Source of the DNA: Xenopus tropicalis
Taxonomy: Eukaryota; Chordata; Amphibia; Anura; Pipidae
Reading direction: 5' to 3'
Assembly (NCBI RefSeq): GCF_000004195.4
Contig: NC_030679.2
Location: forward strand, 150,275,040-150,339,039
DNA length: 64,000 nt
The position numbers were made by a program, and so were the translations under genes. Positions 11,390-22,339 of this stretch are shown here, in pieces. The notes beneath the pieces are model-generated. The model saw only the letters and a program-made list of their open reading frames with translations. It had not been told where the DNA came from and did not search any database. Position 1 is the stretch's first letter. Each line of letters begins with the position of its first letter.

Positions 11390-11655
11390 GCCGGATTTCA
11401 GAGCGCAGCTGATATATGGACATATCACACCCCAAAGACTCAATCACCTTAATGATGTTTCCAAAAGTTCCCGCCCTGCGGAAGAAGCTCAGAGAGACCA
11501 GGGAAAGTCCTTTTTTTAATTCAGTGACAAGTGTTATTATAAACATTAGCATCAAATTCATTAATTCTGTTATAAGGACTGAAATATCTTCAGCTCAGGT
11601 CTGGGAGGAGCATTAGTACTAGAACTTAAAAGACATTTACTGACAAAATCCCAAT
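11390..11655 (-). repeat. inverted-repeat arm left of the reversed MITE
   Basis: Reverse complement of 6271-6480. The segment nearest 11390-11520 is also present in direct orientation at 13632-13770, so the MITE between them is bracketed by inverted arms. Confidence 0.75.
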
Positions 11656-13360
11656 AGGGTTATTATACTATGGGGTCCATTCATTAAAGTACGACTGGAA
11701 AAAAGTCGGAGTAACCACGATAATTTCTGATGTTCGAAAATGTCACAAAAATTAGCTTCTTGGACATACAAAAATATCAGTCTGAAACTTACGAAATGTT
11801 CGTATCAGAATGATCGTAAATGGCACAAAACCTTTCCGGCCCAAGGAAAGCCTCCCATAGGGCTCAATGGCACTCTGCAGCTCTAACCCGGCCCAAGGAA
11901 AGTCTCCCATAGGGCTCAATGGCACTCTGCAGCTCCAACCCGGCCCAAGGAAAGTCTCCCATAGGGTTCAATGGCACTCTGCAGCTCCAACCCGGCCCAA
12001 GGAATGTCTCCCGTAGGGCTCTATGGCACTCTGCAGCTCCAACCCGGCCCAAGGGAAGTCTCCCGTAGGGCTCAATGGCACTCTGCAGCTCCAACCCGGC
12101 CCAAGGGAAGTCTCCCATAGGGCTCAATGGCACTCTGCAGCTCCAACCCGGCCCAAGGAAAGTCTCCCATAGGGCTCAATGGCACTCTGCAGCTCCAACC
12201 CGGCCCAAGGAAAGTCTCCCATAGGGCTCAATGGCACTCTGCAGCTCCAACCCGGCCCAAGGAAAGCCTCCCATAGGGCTCAATGGCACTCTGCAGCTCC
12301 AACCCGGCCCAAGGAAAGCCTCCCATAGGGCTCAATGGCACTCTGCAGCTCCAACCCGGCCCAAGGAAAGTCTCCCATAGGGCTCAATGGCACTCTGCAG
12401 CTCCAACCCGGCCCAAGGAAAGTCTCCCATAGGGCTCAATGGCACTCTGCAGCTCCAACCCGGCCCAAGGAAAGCCTCCCATAGGGCTCAATGGCACTCT
12501 GCAGCTCCAACCCGGCCCAAGGAAAGTCTCCCATAGGGCTCAATGGCACTCTGCAGCTCCAACCCGGCCCAAGGATAGTCTCCCATAGGGCTCAATGGCA
12601 CTCTGCAGCTCCAACCCGGCCCAAGGAAAGTTTCCATAGGGCTCAATGGCACTCTGCAGCTCCAACCCGGCCCAAGGAAAGTCTCCCATAGGGCTCAATG
12701 GCACTCTGCAGCTCCAACCTGGCCCAAGGAAAGTCTCCCATAGGGCTCAATGGCACTCTGCAGCTCCAACCCGGCCCAAGGAAAGTCTCCCATAGGGCTC
12801 AATGGCACTCTGCAGCTCCAACCCGGCCCAAGGAAAGTTTCCATAGGGCTCAATGGCACTCTGCAGCTCCAACCCGGCCCAAGGAAAGTCTCCCATAGGG
12901 CTCAATGGCACTCTGCAGCTCCAACCCGGCCCAAGGAAAGTTTCCATAGGGCTCAATGGCACTCTGCAGCTCCAACCCGGCCCAAGGGAAGTCTCCCATA
13001 GGGCTCAATGGCACTCTGCAGCTCCAACCCGGCCCAAGGGAAGTCTCCCATAGGGCTCAATGGCACTCTGCAGCTCCAACCCGGCCCAAGGAAAGCCTCC
13101 CATAGGGCTCAATGGCACTCTGCAGCTCCAACCCGGCCCAAGGAAAGTCTCCCATAGGGCTCAATGGCACTCTGCAGCTCCAACCCGGCCCAAGGAAAGT
13201 CTCCCATAGGGCTCAATGGCACTCTGCAGCTCCAACCCGGCCCAAGGAAAGTCACGATAACAAAGCTTGAATGAATGTGAAACTTTTGTACTCTGCGCGA
13301 CAATACGATTTTGTCGCACAAATTTTGTCACAAGTACGAAAAAGTAGCCAAATTAATAAA
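11645..13360 (-). mobile_element. array-bearing MITE, reversed copy
   Basis: Same family as 4824-6277 but inverted. The outer end (aatagggttattatac, tatggggtccattcatt) is at 11650-11690, and the inner flank gtcacgataacaaagcttg is just after the array at 13250. The far terminal repeat is not clean and merges into related AT-rich MITE sequence to 13505. Confidence 0.65.
11838..13252 (-). repeat. 52-bp tandem array, about 27 units, reversed
   Basis: Units read ggcccaaggaaagtctccc, then atagggctcaatggcactc, then tgcagctccaaccc on the plus strand. Several units have lost 2 bp (aaagtttccatagg). Variants such as ggaatgtctcccg are clustered, as expected for local amplification. Confidence 0.95.
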
Positions 13361-13631
13361 TCTCTACCAATACAATATTATCGTGACTATTACGATTTTT
13401 TCAGAAGCATATTCGTGATATTTGTGATCTTAAGAAATTATCGTATCCAATCCGAATTTTTCCCATTTGGGATTCAAACTCGTGTTTTAATGAATGTGCC
13501 CCCTTGGTGTTGATACATAGGAGTCCATTCATTAAAGTACTATTTTTAAAAAACATTTTTTTAGAAAAATGTATTTCTTCTAATGTTTACAACTTTTCGT
13601 ACTGATCACGATAATATCTTTAAAATAGTAT
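13361..13631. mobile_element. fragments of related MITEs
   Basis: 13380-13505 ends in gtgttttaatgaatgtgcccc, and 13525-13630 begins with gagtccattcattaaagtac. These are terminal pieces of the same MITE group joined back to back; 11271-11400 is a similar piece. Confidence 0.5.
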
Positions 13632-14111
13632 GACTTTCCCTGGTCTCTCTGTGCTTCTTCCTCAGGTCGGGAACTTTTGGAAACATCATTAATGTGGTTG
13701 AGGCTTTGGGGTGTGATATGTCCATATATCAGCTGCGCTCTGAAATCCGGCACTAGGTGAAGGGCTACGGGAGCTAAGGGGAGAGCTTTTACGTTCCATA
13801 GTGCTCTCTCACATCCAAGTTAATAATAATTTGTCTAATTTCATGATAGGCCACAAAAAGATACTGAGGGAAGCTGGAACATCTCCACCCATATTAGAGG
13901 GATACAATGGACCTATACACTTGTTACCTTAAATGGTAGCCTGAGGGGGTCAAATAAATAAGGTTTACAAATGACATATGACAACATGTGACAATGATAT
14001 CTCCTTAACTGATCAAGCCCAAGACTGGAAAAGGCTCATGTAAAGGTAAAAGCCTATATTCATAATCGAAACATAACGGATTGGAATTGCAAATGTCAGT
14101 GAATGGCTGTA
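13632..14111. other. 3' flank of OR3, proximal to LINE
   Basis: Direct paralogue of 6331-6810 downstream of OR2. Non-coding. Confidence 0.6.
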
Positions 14112-14622
14112 GGACATGTATGTATGTATATATGTATGTATGTATAACTTTATTTATAAAGTGACACAAGGGTACGCAGTGCTGTACAATCTTACAGTAT
14201 ACACAATTACACACAGGGAGGACAAGTGTCATAATAAATACAATAAATAAGTATAAATGCACAGGGAATAAGTGCCATGTGGTATGAGACACAGTACGAA
14301 GGAGGTCCCTGCCCCGTAGAGCTTACAATCTAAGTGGTTGGGTAACATACAGGCACAAACTGGAAGGTAAGAGTGCACCAGGTATGGGCATTTGCTCTTT
14401 AGTGCAGGACTGGGCAAAATAATGTTTTAGTGCTCCAGAAGGTACAGTGTGAGTTTTATCTTAGAGAGTGGGTGAGTGTTCCCTACGGAGGGATTCAGGG
14501 ATAGAGTTCCAGAGGGAAGGAGCAGCAAGATAGAAAGGGTTAAGACAAGAGAGCGCAGTGGGTGTGGATGGTGTAAAAAGACAGAGGCTCTGAGAGGAGT
14601 GGAGGAGATGACCAGGAATGTG

Positions 14623-14974
14623 CAGGGAGACCAGTGAGGGACTGTAGTGAGGAGCAGGGAGACCAGTGAAGGAATGGAGTGAGGAGCAGGGAGACCAGTG
14701 AGGGAATGGAGTGAGGAGCAGGGAGACCAGTGAGGGAATGGAGTGAGGAGCAGGGAGACCAGTGAGGGAATGGAGTGAGGAGCAGGGAGACCAGTGAGGG
14801 AATGGAGTGAGGAGCAGGGAGACCAGTGAGGGAATGGAGTGAGGAGCAGGGAGACCAGTGAGGGAATGGAGTGAGGAGCAGGGAGACCAGTGAGGGAATG
14901 GAGTGAGGAGCAGGGAGACCAGTGAGGGAATGGAGTGAGGAGCAGGGAGACCAGTGAGGGAATGTAGTGAGGAG
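14623..14974 (-). repeat. 32-bp minisatellite, 11 units
   Basis: Unit cagggagaccagtgaggg plus aatggagtgaggag; 11 x 32 bp, with the middle units identical. It lies inside the LINE 3' half. Confidence 0.95.
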
Positions 14975-15540
14975 CAGAGGAGGGAAGGGCTGTGAATGTT
15001 AGCAGGAGGATTCTGTAAGCTCCTTTGCTTAACAGGTAACCATGCTAGAGAGCTTACGTGAGGCTGAGCAGGTTCCCTCTTAGGAGAGAGCAGGAGGGTC
15101 CTGGCAGCAGAGTTTAAGATTGATTGCAGGGGAGAGAGGTGGAAGTCTGGGAGTCCAGTTAACAGGAGATTGCAGTAATCTAAGCGGGAAAGGATAAGGG
15201 CATGGATTAGTGTTTTAGCTGTCGCTTTTGATAGAAAGGGGCGTATCTTGGTAATATTGCGGAGGAAAAAAGGCAGGTTTTGGCAGTGTTATTAATATGG
15301 CTAGAGAAGGAGAGAGACTGGTCAAAGATAACCTCAAGGCAGCGTGCAGAATTTACAGGGTTAATGGTTATGCCATCAATAGTAATGGTAAAGGAGGAGG
15401 AGGTCCAGGTTTGGGTGGGAAGACCATGAGCTCAGGTTTAGCTAGGGTAGGTTTGAGTTGGCGTCGGTTCATCCAGGAGGAGATAGCCAGGAGGCAGTTA
15501 CCAATCTGGGTTTGAACATCAGCAGTTAGTGCAGGGGTGT

Positions 15541-16044
15541 CTAAATATATCTGGGTGCATCTGCATATAAATGATATTTAAGACCAAAAGAAGAAATAAG
15601 GTCTCCTGAAGAGAGAGTGTACAGGGAGAACAGCAAAGGGCCAAGCACAGAGCCCTGAGGCACCCTCACACTGATCTGAACCCCCGCGCTGAGCTGAACC
15701 CCGGCGCTGAGCTGAACCCCCACACTGAGCTGAACCCCCGCGCTGAGCTGAACCCCCACACTGAGCTGAACCCCCGTGCTGAGCTGAACCCCCACACCGA
15801 GCTGAACCCCCGCGCTGAGCTGAACCCCCACACTGAGCTGAACCGGGGTAGAGGATTTGTTAGCAAGAGCAACAGAGAAGGAGCGGTTAGAGAGATAGGA
15901 AGGGAACCAGGGTGCAGCCTGATCCCCGATACCCAGAGAATAGAGAATTTGCATAAGGACAGAATGGTCGACAGTATCAAAAGACATGAGTGTGTAACAT
16001 GATATTAATTGAGTAATACTGAAAGTGAGCACAACCTCAGACAC
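15541..16044 (-). pseudogene. LINE reverse transcriptase fragment with repeat insertion
   Basis: A 167-aa open frame. It reads [19 protein letters not shown], then a [20 protein letters not shown] segment, then about ten hexapeptides of the type [12 protein letters not shown], then [15 protein letters not shown] and [16 protein letters not shown] and YxADD-type motifs are standard for non-LTR reverse transcriptases; here the catalytic YADD is YADA. A single VQLSVGVPQGS would be normal, so an 18-bp (six-codon) unit has expanded without breaking the frame. Not expected to be functional. Confidence 0.85.
15671..15846 (-). repeat. 18-bp minisatellite in RT frame, about 10 units
   Basis: Plus-strand unit ctgagctgaacccccgcg, alternating with ctgagctgaacccccaca; alternation of the two types suggests amplification of a 36-bp dimer. 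Confidence 0.93.
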
Positions 16045-16060
16045 ATGTTAAAGGAGGATC

Positions 16061-16658
16061 CACATGGAAGAGCTTAGACCTATAATTTTTTACATTGATA
16101 TTATAATATGAAAATAAACAATAACAATATGACAATACACTATACTGTCAATTTAGAGAAATATAATGGACAAAGTCTTTCTTGTTTATTATCTTAACCC
16201 CAAACCAGAAATATTTCCATAAATCCATTTTTTTTTTTCATTTGTCTTTCACTGCCTATTAACCTGATACATTTTAGCAGATCTAAATCTAGGATCATAC
16301 AGGTTTGGCACTGTATCTGCTGCAGGACTACAAATGTAAGTGACTTGCTGCTCAGTCAGTAAAGAAGGAGAAATGTATTTATTTACCAACTGGAGGGTGA
16401 AAGAGTTTTATCCATAATGTTACCCTTTATCCCAAAACCTAAATAGATATGTGTAGAAGAGGCCTACTGTTTGGCTTTAAGACAAGAAGCAAGTTCGTAT
16501 GTGATAGACAATAATAAGCAGGGTAAATAAACCTAAGTAGCAAATTTTGTCCAAAAAATACCCGCTTTGTGTGCGGAGTATAGAGTAGTAATGCAATTAC
16601 ACATTTCAACAAAGCAAGTTTGATCACATTTTTCAGTGTATAAAGGTCTCCGAAAGAT
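16061..16658. other. OR3 proximal 3' flank
   Basis: Matches 6813-7219, with about 110 bp (near 16215-16345) that the OR2 copy lacks. No gene seen. Confidence 0.5.
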
Positions 16659-17585
16659 TCAGTTTCCCACTTGTTTCAGTAGAACAACCTTAATGTCTTT
16701 GTTTCTCAGGCTGTATACAACTGGGTTGAAAAATGGGGTTCCAACTGTGTATAGAAGGGACAGTATTTTATCGATATTAAAATTATGCCCCTTGGATGGT
16801 ACCATATAAACTATTAGTATAGTCCCATAGTACATGCACACAACTATTAAATGGGAGCTGCAAGTGGAGAAGGCTTTGTGTCTTCCTTCAGTAGAGGAGA
16901 TCCTGAGAATGGCAAGGCCAATGGAAACGTAAGTGTAAATGATGAAGCAAAAAGGGAGCAGCACAAAAGGCATGGTCAATATCATTTGTGTTAGTTTTAC
17001 AACTACTTTATAATCTGTGCAAGAAAGTTCAAGAAGAGGTGAAAAATCACAAAAATAGTCATCTATAACAAATGGGCCACAAAACTGCAAATTATATATC
17101 AGAAGTTTCATAATCAAACACAATATAAGGGCTAAGCCCCAAGAACAAAGACTCATATAGAGGCAAAGCCTGAAACCCATAATGGAGGCATAATGAAGTG
17201 GGGAGCAGATGGCCAGATATCGGTCATAGGCCATGGCTGTGAGGAGATAATATTCTGAAGTTCCTGAAACACAGTAGAAGTAAAACTGTGTGATACAACC
17301 AGTAGCAGATATTGTGCCCCCTCCATTCAGTAATAACCACAAGAAATTTGGAGTAATACTGGTACTGAGCAAAACATCAGCCAGAGACAGCTGGGAGAGA
17401 AGGGCGTACATGGGAGATCTCAGGGCTGAGACTGTTATTACCAATATAATTATAAGAAGATTTCCAAATAATGTAAAAATATAAATCCAGAGAAATGGAA
17501 CAAAGAGAAACTCATTGATTATCTGAGAGTTCTGAAATCCCAAGAGAAGGAAAGATATACCTGATGTCTGATTCACCTTATGCAT
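16659..17585 (-). CDS. OR3: class II olfactory receptor
   Basis: Intact 308-aa receptor, nearly the same as OR2 through TM1-TM3 and TM6-TM7. DRYLAICSPLHY is intact at 121-132, and NPVVYSLRNK is present. The differences cluster in TM3-TM5. In loop 2 the conserved DHYFCD reads DDYFCD, with His175 replaced by Asp, which no other copy here shows. TM4 has LCLIMKLL, placing a lysine at its outer end. Start chosen at MHKVNQ directly after the ttccag acceptor. The C-terminus is LLKQVGN. Loop 2 and TM5 contribute to odorant binding in this family, so a changed response profile is plausible but not shown. Confidence 0.95.
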   Translation of the reverse strand: MHKVNQTSGISFLLLGFQNSQIINEFLFVPFLWIYIFTLFGNLLIIILVITVSALRSPMYALLSQLSLADVLLSTSITPNFLWLLLNGGGTISATGCITQFYFYCVSGTSEYYLLTAMAYDRYLAICSPLHYASIMGFRLCLYMSLCSWGLALILCLIMKLLIYNLQFCGPFVIDDYFCDFSPLLELSCTDYKVVVKLTQMILTMPFVLLPFCFIIYTYVSIGLAILRISSTEGRHKAFSTCSSHLIVVCMYYGTILIVYMVPSKGHNFNIDKILSLLYTVGTPFFNPVVYSLRNKDIKVVLLKQVGN

Positions 17586-17675
17586 TGCCTGGAACTATAA
17601 GAAGAAAAAAAATACAGTTAAGTCAGAGATCCACTTCCACACACTCAAAGCTTAAAGGGGTCTACTACCCAAAAA

Positions 17676-17870
17676 GAATCCTGTAGGGTGAGCAGTGCCA
17701 TTCAGCAAAGAGCAGCCATAACTCTATACTGCATGGATAAGGGAAGCCATTTGGCATTACAGAGATGGGGTTTTTATACCTTTGGAAAGGAACATAACAG
17801 CCATTCTGTAACTATCCCCTGGGCCGTGTATAACACAGACACTCACAGGGAGCTCCCTGGGGCACAACCA
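17676..17870 (-). promoter_or_regulatory. OR3 promoter cassette
   Basis: TATA at 17771-17778, EBF-like sites at 17815-17824 and 17854-17863 (minus strand). The distal near-palindrome is truncated (ttgttactaataattt). The TATA is about 186 bp above the ATG. Confidence 0.82.
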
Positions 17871-18419
17871 GAAGCTTGTTACTAATAATTTCTTTCAGTA
17901 TTCAGAAGATATTTGTATTGACTCCAAAGGCAAAAGAAAGGAATAATTTGTAAGATGTTTTGCACCCCTATCCCAAAAAACACACTTAATACAATTTTTG
18001 AGTACCCTCATGAAATGCATAATCTTTTTTTTTCCAACTATATTGTTTATTTATTTTTCAAATTTAAAACACAAGCTCAGTGTCTATGAAGATTCTCATT
18101 CATCCAGGCCATGATATACAGTATCTAGTAGAATTAAGTCTAAAACAACTGGACTTTTCTGAGTTTTTCTTGAAAACCTTTCACCACTCATCCGAGTGGC
18201 TTCTTCAGGTCCAATGACTGGTAGGGAATTCCCCGGTATTTAAACCCTTGATGATCAAATCAAGCATACGTAAACATTTTTAACAAAATACAAAGTCATG
18301 CTTTCTAAAGCGAAGATAAACAAGTGAGCTTTCGCATCATTTGAAAGGGTTAATAACAGTATGTGGTACAGAGTTGATAAGATGTTTATTTAAAGTGCAC
18401 CATGATATTCCCTCTTGAG
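17871..18419. repeat. OR3 5' flank with interspersed repeat
   Basis: 18085-18250 contains a widespread frog/fish repeat recognisable by 'ccactcatccgagtggcttc'. Related pieces lie at 37890-38075, 41500-41680, 47555-47700, 58995-59120 and 62020-62140. The family is not identified. No gene in the interval. Confidence 0.5.
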
Positions 18420-19021
18420 AGCAATATATACTTAGTTTCTATTGGTCATGGCCCTGTAGTTCAGCATAGTAAGCCTTCCATATAAACCAATCCTCCTCCA
18501 CCATTAGGAGGGCTAGGATAGGGCTGTTAAATATTCCATCCTCCTTACTAGTTCAATTTTATTTACCAGGTCTTGGAGGGAAGGAGGTAAAGGATTAGAG
18601 GTAGGGATCAAACTCCTGGTAGCTGTAAATATGCAGTTTAGTATTTTTTGTGTTCTCTTTCCCACTCCTTGGACTAGGTGCCCAATAAGTGAGTCATGGG
18701 GTCACTCTGTAGGTCTAGGCATAGTATTCTTACTATCAGCTGTCTTACTATGGACCATAGAGGAATGATTTTTGGGCATGTCCAGAAGATGTGATAGAGC
18801 GTTGTGACTGCATCACATCGCCAACAATTAGGTATAGTACCTGGGAAGAGCTTTTGCAGAAGGGCAGGTGTGTAGTACCACCCAAACAGAATTTTTTAAA
18901 TTCTTATAAAGTTTTCTTTTATAGTCGTGCATATGGAGGACTTTATCGCATTGGACCAAATGTGGTCCCATTGCTCCATGGTAATGGAGGTGGATAGAGC
19001 TTTCTCCCATTGCTGAATGTA

Positions 19022-20602
19022 CAGGTCCTTTTCAAAAAATTAGCATATTGTGATAAAGTTCATTATTTTCTGTAATGTACTGATAAACATTAGACTTTCA
19101 TATATTTTAGATTCATTACACACAACTGAAGTAGTTCAAGCCTTTTCTTGTTTTAATATTGATGATTGTGGCATACAGCTCATGAAAACCCAAAATTCCT
19201 ATCTCAAAAAATTAGCATATTTCATCCGCCCAATAAAAGAAAAGTGTTTTTAATACAAAAAAAGTCAACCTTCAAATAATTATGTTCAGTTATGCACTCA
19301 ATACTTGGTCGGGAATCCTTTTGCAGAAATGACTGCTTCAATGTGGCGTGGCATGGAGGCAATCAGCCTGTGGCACTGCTCAGGTGTTATGGAGGCCCAG
19401 GATGCTTCAATAGCGGCCTTAAGCTCATCCAGAGTGTTGGGTCTTGTGTCTCTCAACTTTCTCTTCACAATATCCCACAGAATCTCTATGGGGTTCAGGT
19501 CAGGAGAGTTGGCAGGCCAATTGAGCACAGTAATACCATGGTCAGTAAACCATTTACCAGTGGTTTTGGCACTGTGAGCAGGTGCCAGGTCGTGCTGAAA
19601 AATGAAATCTTCATCTCCATAAAGCTTTTCAGCAGATGGAAGCATGAAGTGCTCCAAAATCTCCTGATAGCTAGCTGCATTGACCCTGCCCTTGATAAAA
19701 CACAGTGGACCAACACCAGCAGCTGACATGGCACCCCAGACCATCACTGACTGTGGGTACTTGACACTGGACTTCAGGCATTTTGGCATTTCCCTCTCCC
19801 CAGTCTTCCTCCAGACTCTGGCACCTTGATTTCCGAATGACATACTTTGGACCACTGAGCAACAGTCCAGTGCTGCTTCTCTGTAGCCCAGGTCAGGCGC
19901 TTCTGCCGCTGTTTCTGGTTCAAAAGTGGCTTGACCTGGGGAATGCAGCACCTGTAGCCCATTTCCTGCACGCGCCTGTACACGGTGGCTCTGGATGTTT
20001 CTACTCCAGACTCAGTCCACTGCTTCCGCAGGTCCCCCAAGGTCAGGAATCGGTCCTTCTCCACAATCTTCCTCAGGGCCCGGTCACCTCTTCTCGTTGT
20101 GCAGCGTTTTCTGCCACACTTTTTCCTTCCCACAGACTTCCCACTGAGGTGCCTTGATACAGCACTCTGGGAACAGCCTATTTGTTCAGAAATTTCTTTT
20201 TGTGTCTTACCCTCTTGCTTGAGGGTGTCAATGATGGCCTTCTGGACAGCAGTCAGGTCGGCAGTCTTACCCATGATTGCGGTTTTGAGTAATGAACCAG
20301 GCTGGGAGTTTTTAAAAGCCTCAGGAATCTTTTGCAGGTTTTTAGAGTTAATTTGTTGATTCAGATGATTAGGTTAATAGCTCGTTTAGAGAACCTTTTC
20401 ATGATATGCTAATTTTTTGAGATAGGAATTTTGGGTTTTCATGAGCTGTATGCCACAATCATCAATATTAAAACAAGAAAAGGCTTGAACTACTTCAGTT
20501 GTGTGTAATGAATCTAAAATTTATGAAAGTCTAATGTTTATCAGTACATTACAGAAAATAATGAACTTTATCACAATATGCTAATTTTTTGAAAAGGACC
20601 TG
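19022..20602 (-). mobile_element. Tc1/mariner element, full length
   Basis: 1581 bp with 199-bp terminal inverted repeats (19022-19220 and 20404-20602) and TA target duplications at 19020-19021 and 20603-20604. The ends read caggtccttttcaaaaaatt. attagcatat recurs at the inner end of each arm, the IR/DR arrangement of Tc1-like elements. I see one mismatch between the arms (tatatttt versus taaatttt), so the copy is young. It is inserted in the L1-like LINE. Confidence 0.96.
19298..20274 (-). pseudogene. Tc1 transposase, frameshifted
   Basis: The first frame (20274 to about 19843) begins MGKTADLTAVQKAIID and carries the paired-like DNA-binding region, with helix-turn-helix QKEISEQIGCSQSAVSRHL near residues 26-44, a GRKK basic linker and the second HTH (ATVYRRVQEMGY). 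After WSKV at residue 144 the frame breaks and continues in the second frame (about 19840 to 19298), with FGNQGARVWRK, FQHDLAPAHSAKTT and NPIEILWDIVKRKL. The second Asp and the Glu are 34 residues apart, so this is a DD34E enzyme. The segment that normally holds the first catalytic Asp, just after the WxxV position, is deleted at the break. The protein is therefore inactive even apart from the frameshift. Confidence 0.95.
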
Positions 20603-21632
20603 TATGGGTGGGGTTTTTCCTACACTGGGTAAGAATTAAGTATGTTGAATATTTGGGATATATGTCCCTGCCTTTCTCCAACCCTGGTACATAACATGTG
20701 GTAAGATCTGGGGCTTTCATGGTTGCACATAAAGATTTTGTATAATGTTTCAGCTGAAAATACATATAATCTCAAAAACCTAACAGACCGTATCTCTCTA
20801 CTAAGGCGTGTTTCTCCAAAAACTTCTTCGTTTTTGGGTCAAATAGATGAATGAGTTGGAATGCTATTGTATGTTTCCAAAGCTGGATAAAATGCGTTTC
20901 TAGACCAAGATGGTCTGTTCGAGGAGGCCAATATATTCTTACATTTGGACCATATCTTTGCAGTAAATAAGATTGTGCAAGGTGCTATTTTCCCAGGTAT
21001 TGTTGTTTTCTGTGACCATAGAAATGAGCTTGGGTGTATCAGTGCCAGGGCTAATTTCTCTATTTCCATCCACTTAGTATACGCAAAGGGCCATTGGATC
21101 GCATGTCTAATCTGCGTTGCTTAGTATTAAGTATAGAAATCCGGTATACCCAATCCCCCTTGTGAACATTGTCGCTGTAATACCTGTCTCCTGTCTGTAC
21201 CTTTGTCTCTTTCCTCCCCATATATACCTATAGCATAAGTTTTGGAAGCTCTGGAGGGCTGGCTGGGGTATCGCTACTGGTAGGGTCTCAAAATAATAAC
21301 CGAAGCAAGGTCGTCATTTTGAGTGTCGCTATCTTGCCAAAACACGAGAGGTTCATTTTCTCCCATTTATTTATATCTGCTCTCAAAGATCTCCATAATA
21401 GTACATAGTTTATTTTATACAGAGTATCATATCTCGAAGTTATATAAATACCCAGGTATTTAAGATCTGTTTGCCACCTATAGTCATAGTTTAGCTTAAG
21501 AAGTTATAAGGTCATAGAAGATAAGTCTAAGGGGAGTACTTCTGTTTTATCACTATTGATCACCCATATATGTTCAGTTCTTGATGTAAGTTTGAAGGAG
21601 ATGTGAGAATATGCGTCAATGACATATTTTAA

Positions 21633-22145
21633 AGGAGACATATCCTATAAAAATTATGAATGTACCAGTGAATTATACTCCTCTAGATATAGAAGGATTG
21701 TGCTAAAAAAGTTGTGTTTTGGACTGATTTATTGAGAAATTCCACAAAAACCCCACTAGCCCCGCCCATCTGTTCCACTTCCTGCTGGCTGAATTCTCTG
21801 GATGAGCTGGGGAGCCGGCGGCCCTCCGTACACTGCACTGTAGGATAGGAACCAATCAGCAGCTAGGCTGACCTGATAGGGAACTGAAGCCTGTCTTTGC
21901 TTGTGGGAGTGCAGGGCTGTGATTGGCTCTCCCCCTCCTACTGTGCTTCTGGCAGGGACCGTTAGGACATGCCCACTCTTCATTTCACACTGGATGGAGA
22001 AGTGATACGACCTATAGGGAGCTCCAATAAAGGGGCCATTTTTACAGATAGGATTAATGTTTAGCCCAAAGGGAAACCAGCACCGGATATTATTCATAAT
22101 TGCCTACAAAATTAGCGTTTTTCCCATTTATCCAATATGTCTCCT
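21633..22145. mobile_element. T2/Kolobok-type MITE
   Basis: 513 bp flanked by TTAA at 21629-21632 and 22146-22149. The termini are aggagacatat and atatgtctcct. TTAA duplications with AGGRR-type ends fit the Xenopus T2 MITE group. No coding capacity; the open frame inside is accidental. Confidence 0.85.
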
Positions 22146-22339
22146 TTAAAGTTTTTATCACTTAGCTGTACCCCGTGTATATTGTGGTTGTTTCTTATCC
22201 TGGCTGCTAAAGGTTCAATGCTCAACACAAACAGTAAAGGCGATGAGGGGCAACCCTGTCTTGTACCATTATTGATAACAAGTTAACCAGAGATTAGCCC
22301 TACGGATTTCACTAGAACAGTTGGTTGTGCGTATAGGCT

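Larger units (their letters stand above)
14112..16060 (-). mobile_element. L2-like LINE with two internal minisatellites
   Basis: The minus-strand 3' end has an (atac)n-type tail at 14112-14145, followed by the ctttatttataaagtg...gcagtgctgtacaat end typical of L2-like LINEs. RT coding sequence lies at 15541-16044. The element is 5'-truncated and sits in the OR3 3' flank; the OR2 flank near 6806 lacks it. Confidence 0.8.

Noticed and set aside
5010..13252. CRISPR-like regular spacing
   Set aside because: Units abut with no unique spacers, and the host is a vertebrate; this is a minisatellite.
19305..20359. Several plus-strand frames of 90-144 aa
   Set aside because: Shadows of the minus-strand Tc1 transposase.
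21756..22097. A 113-aa minus-strand frame
   Set aside because: Falls wholly within the TTAA-flanked MITE; no protein family resemblance.
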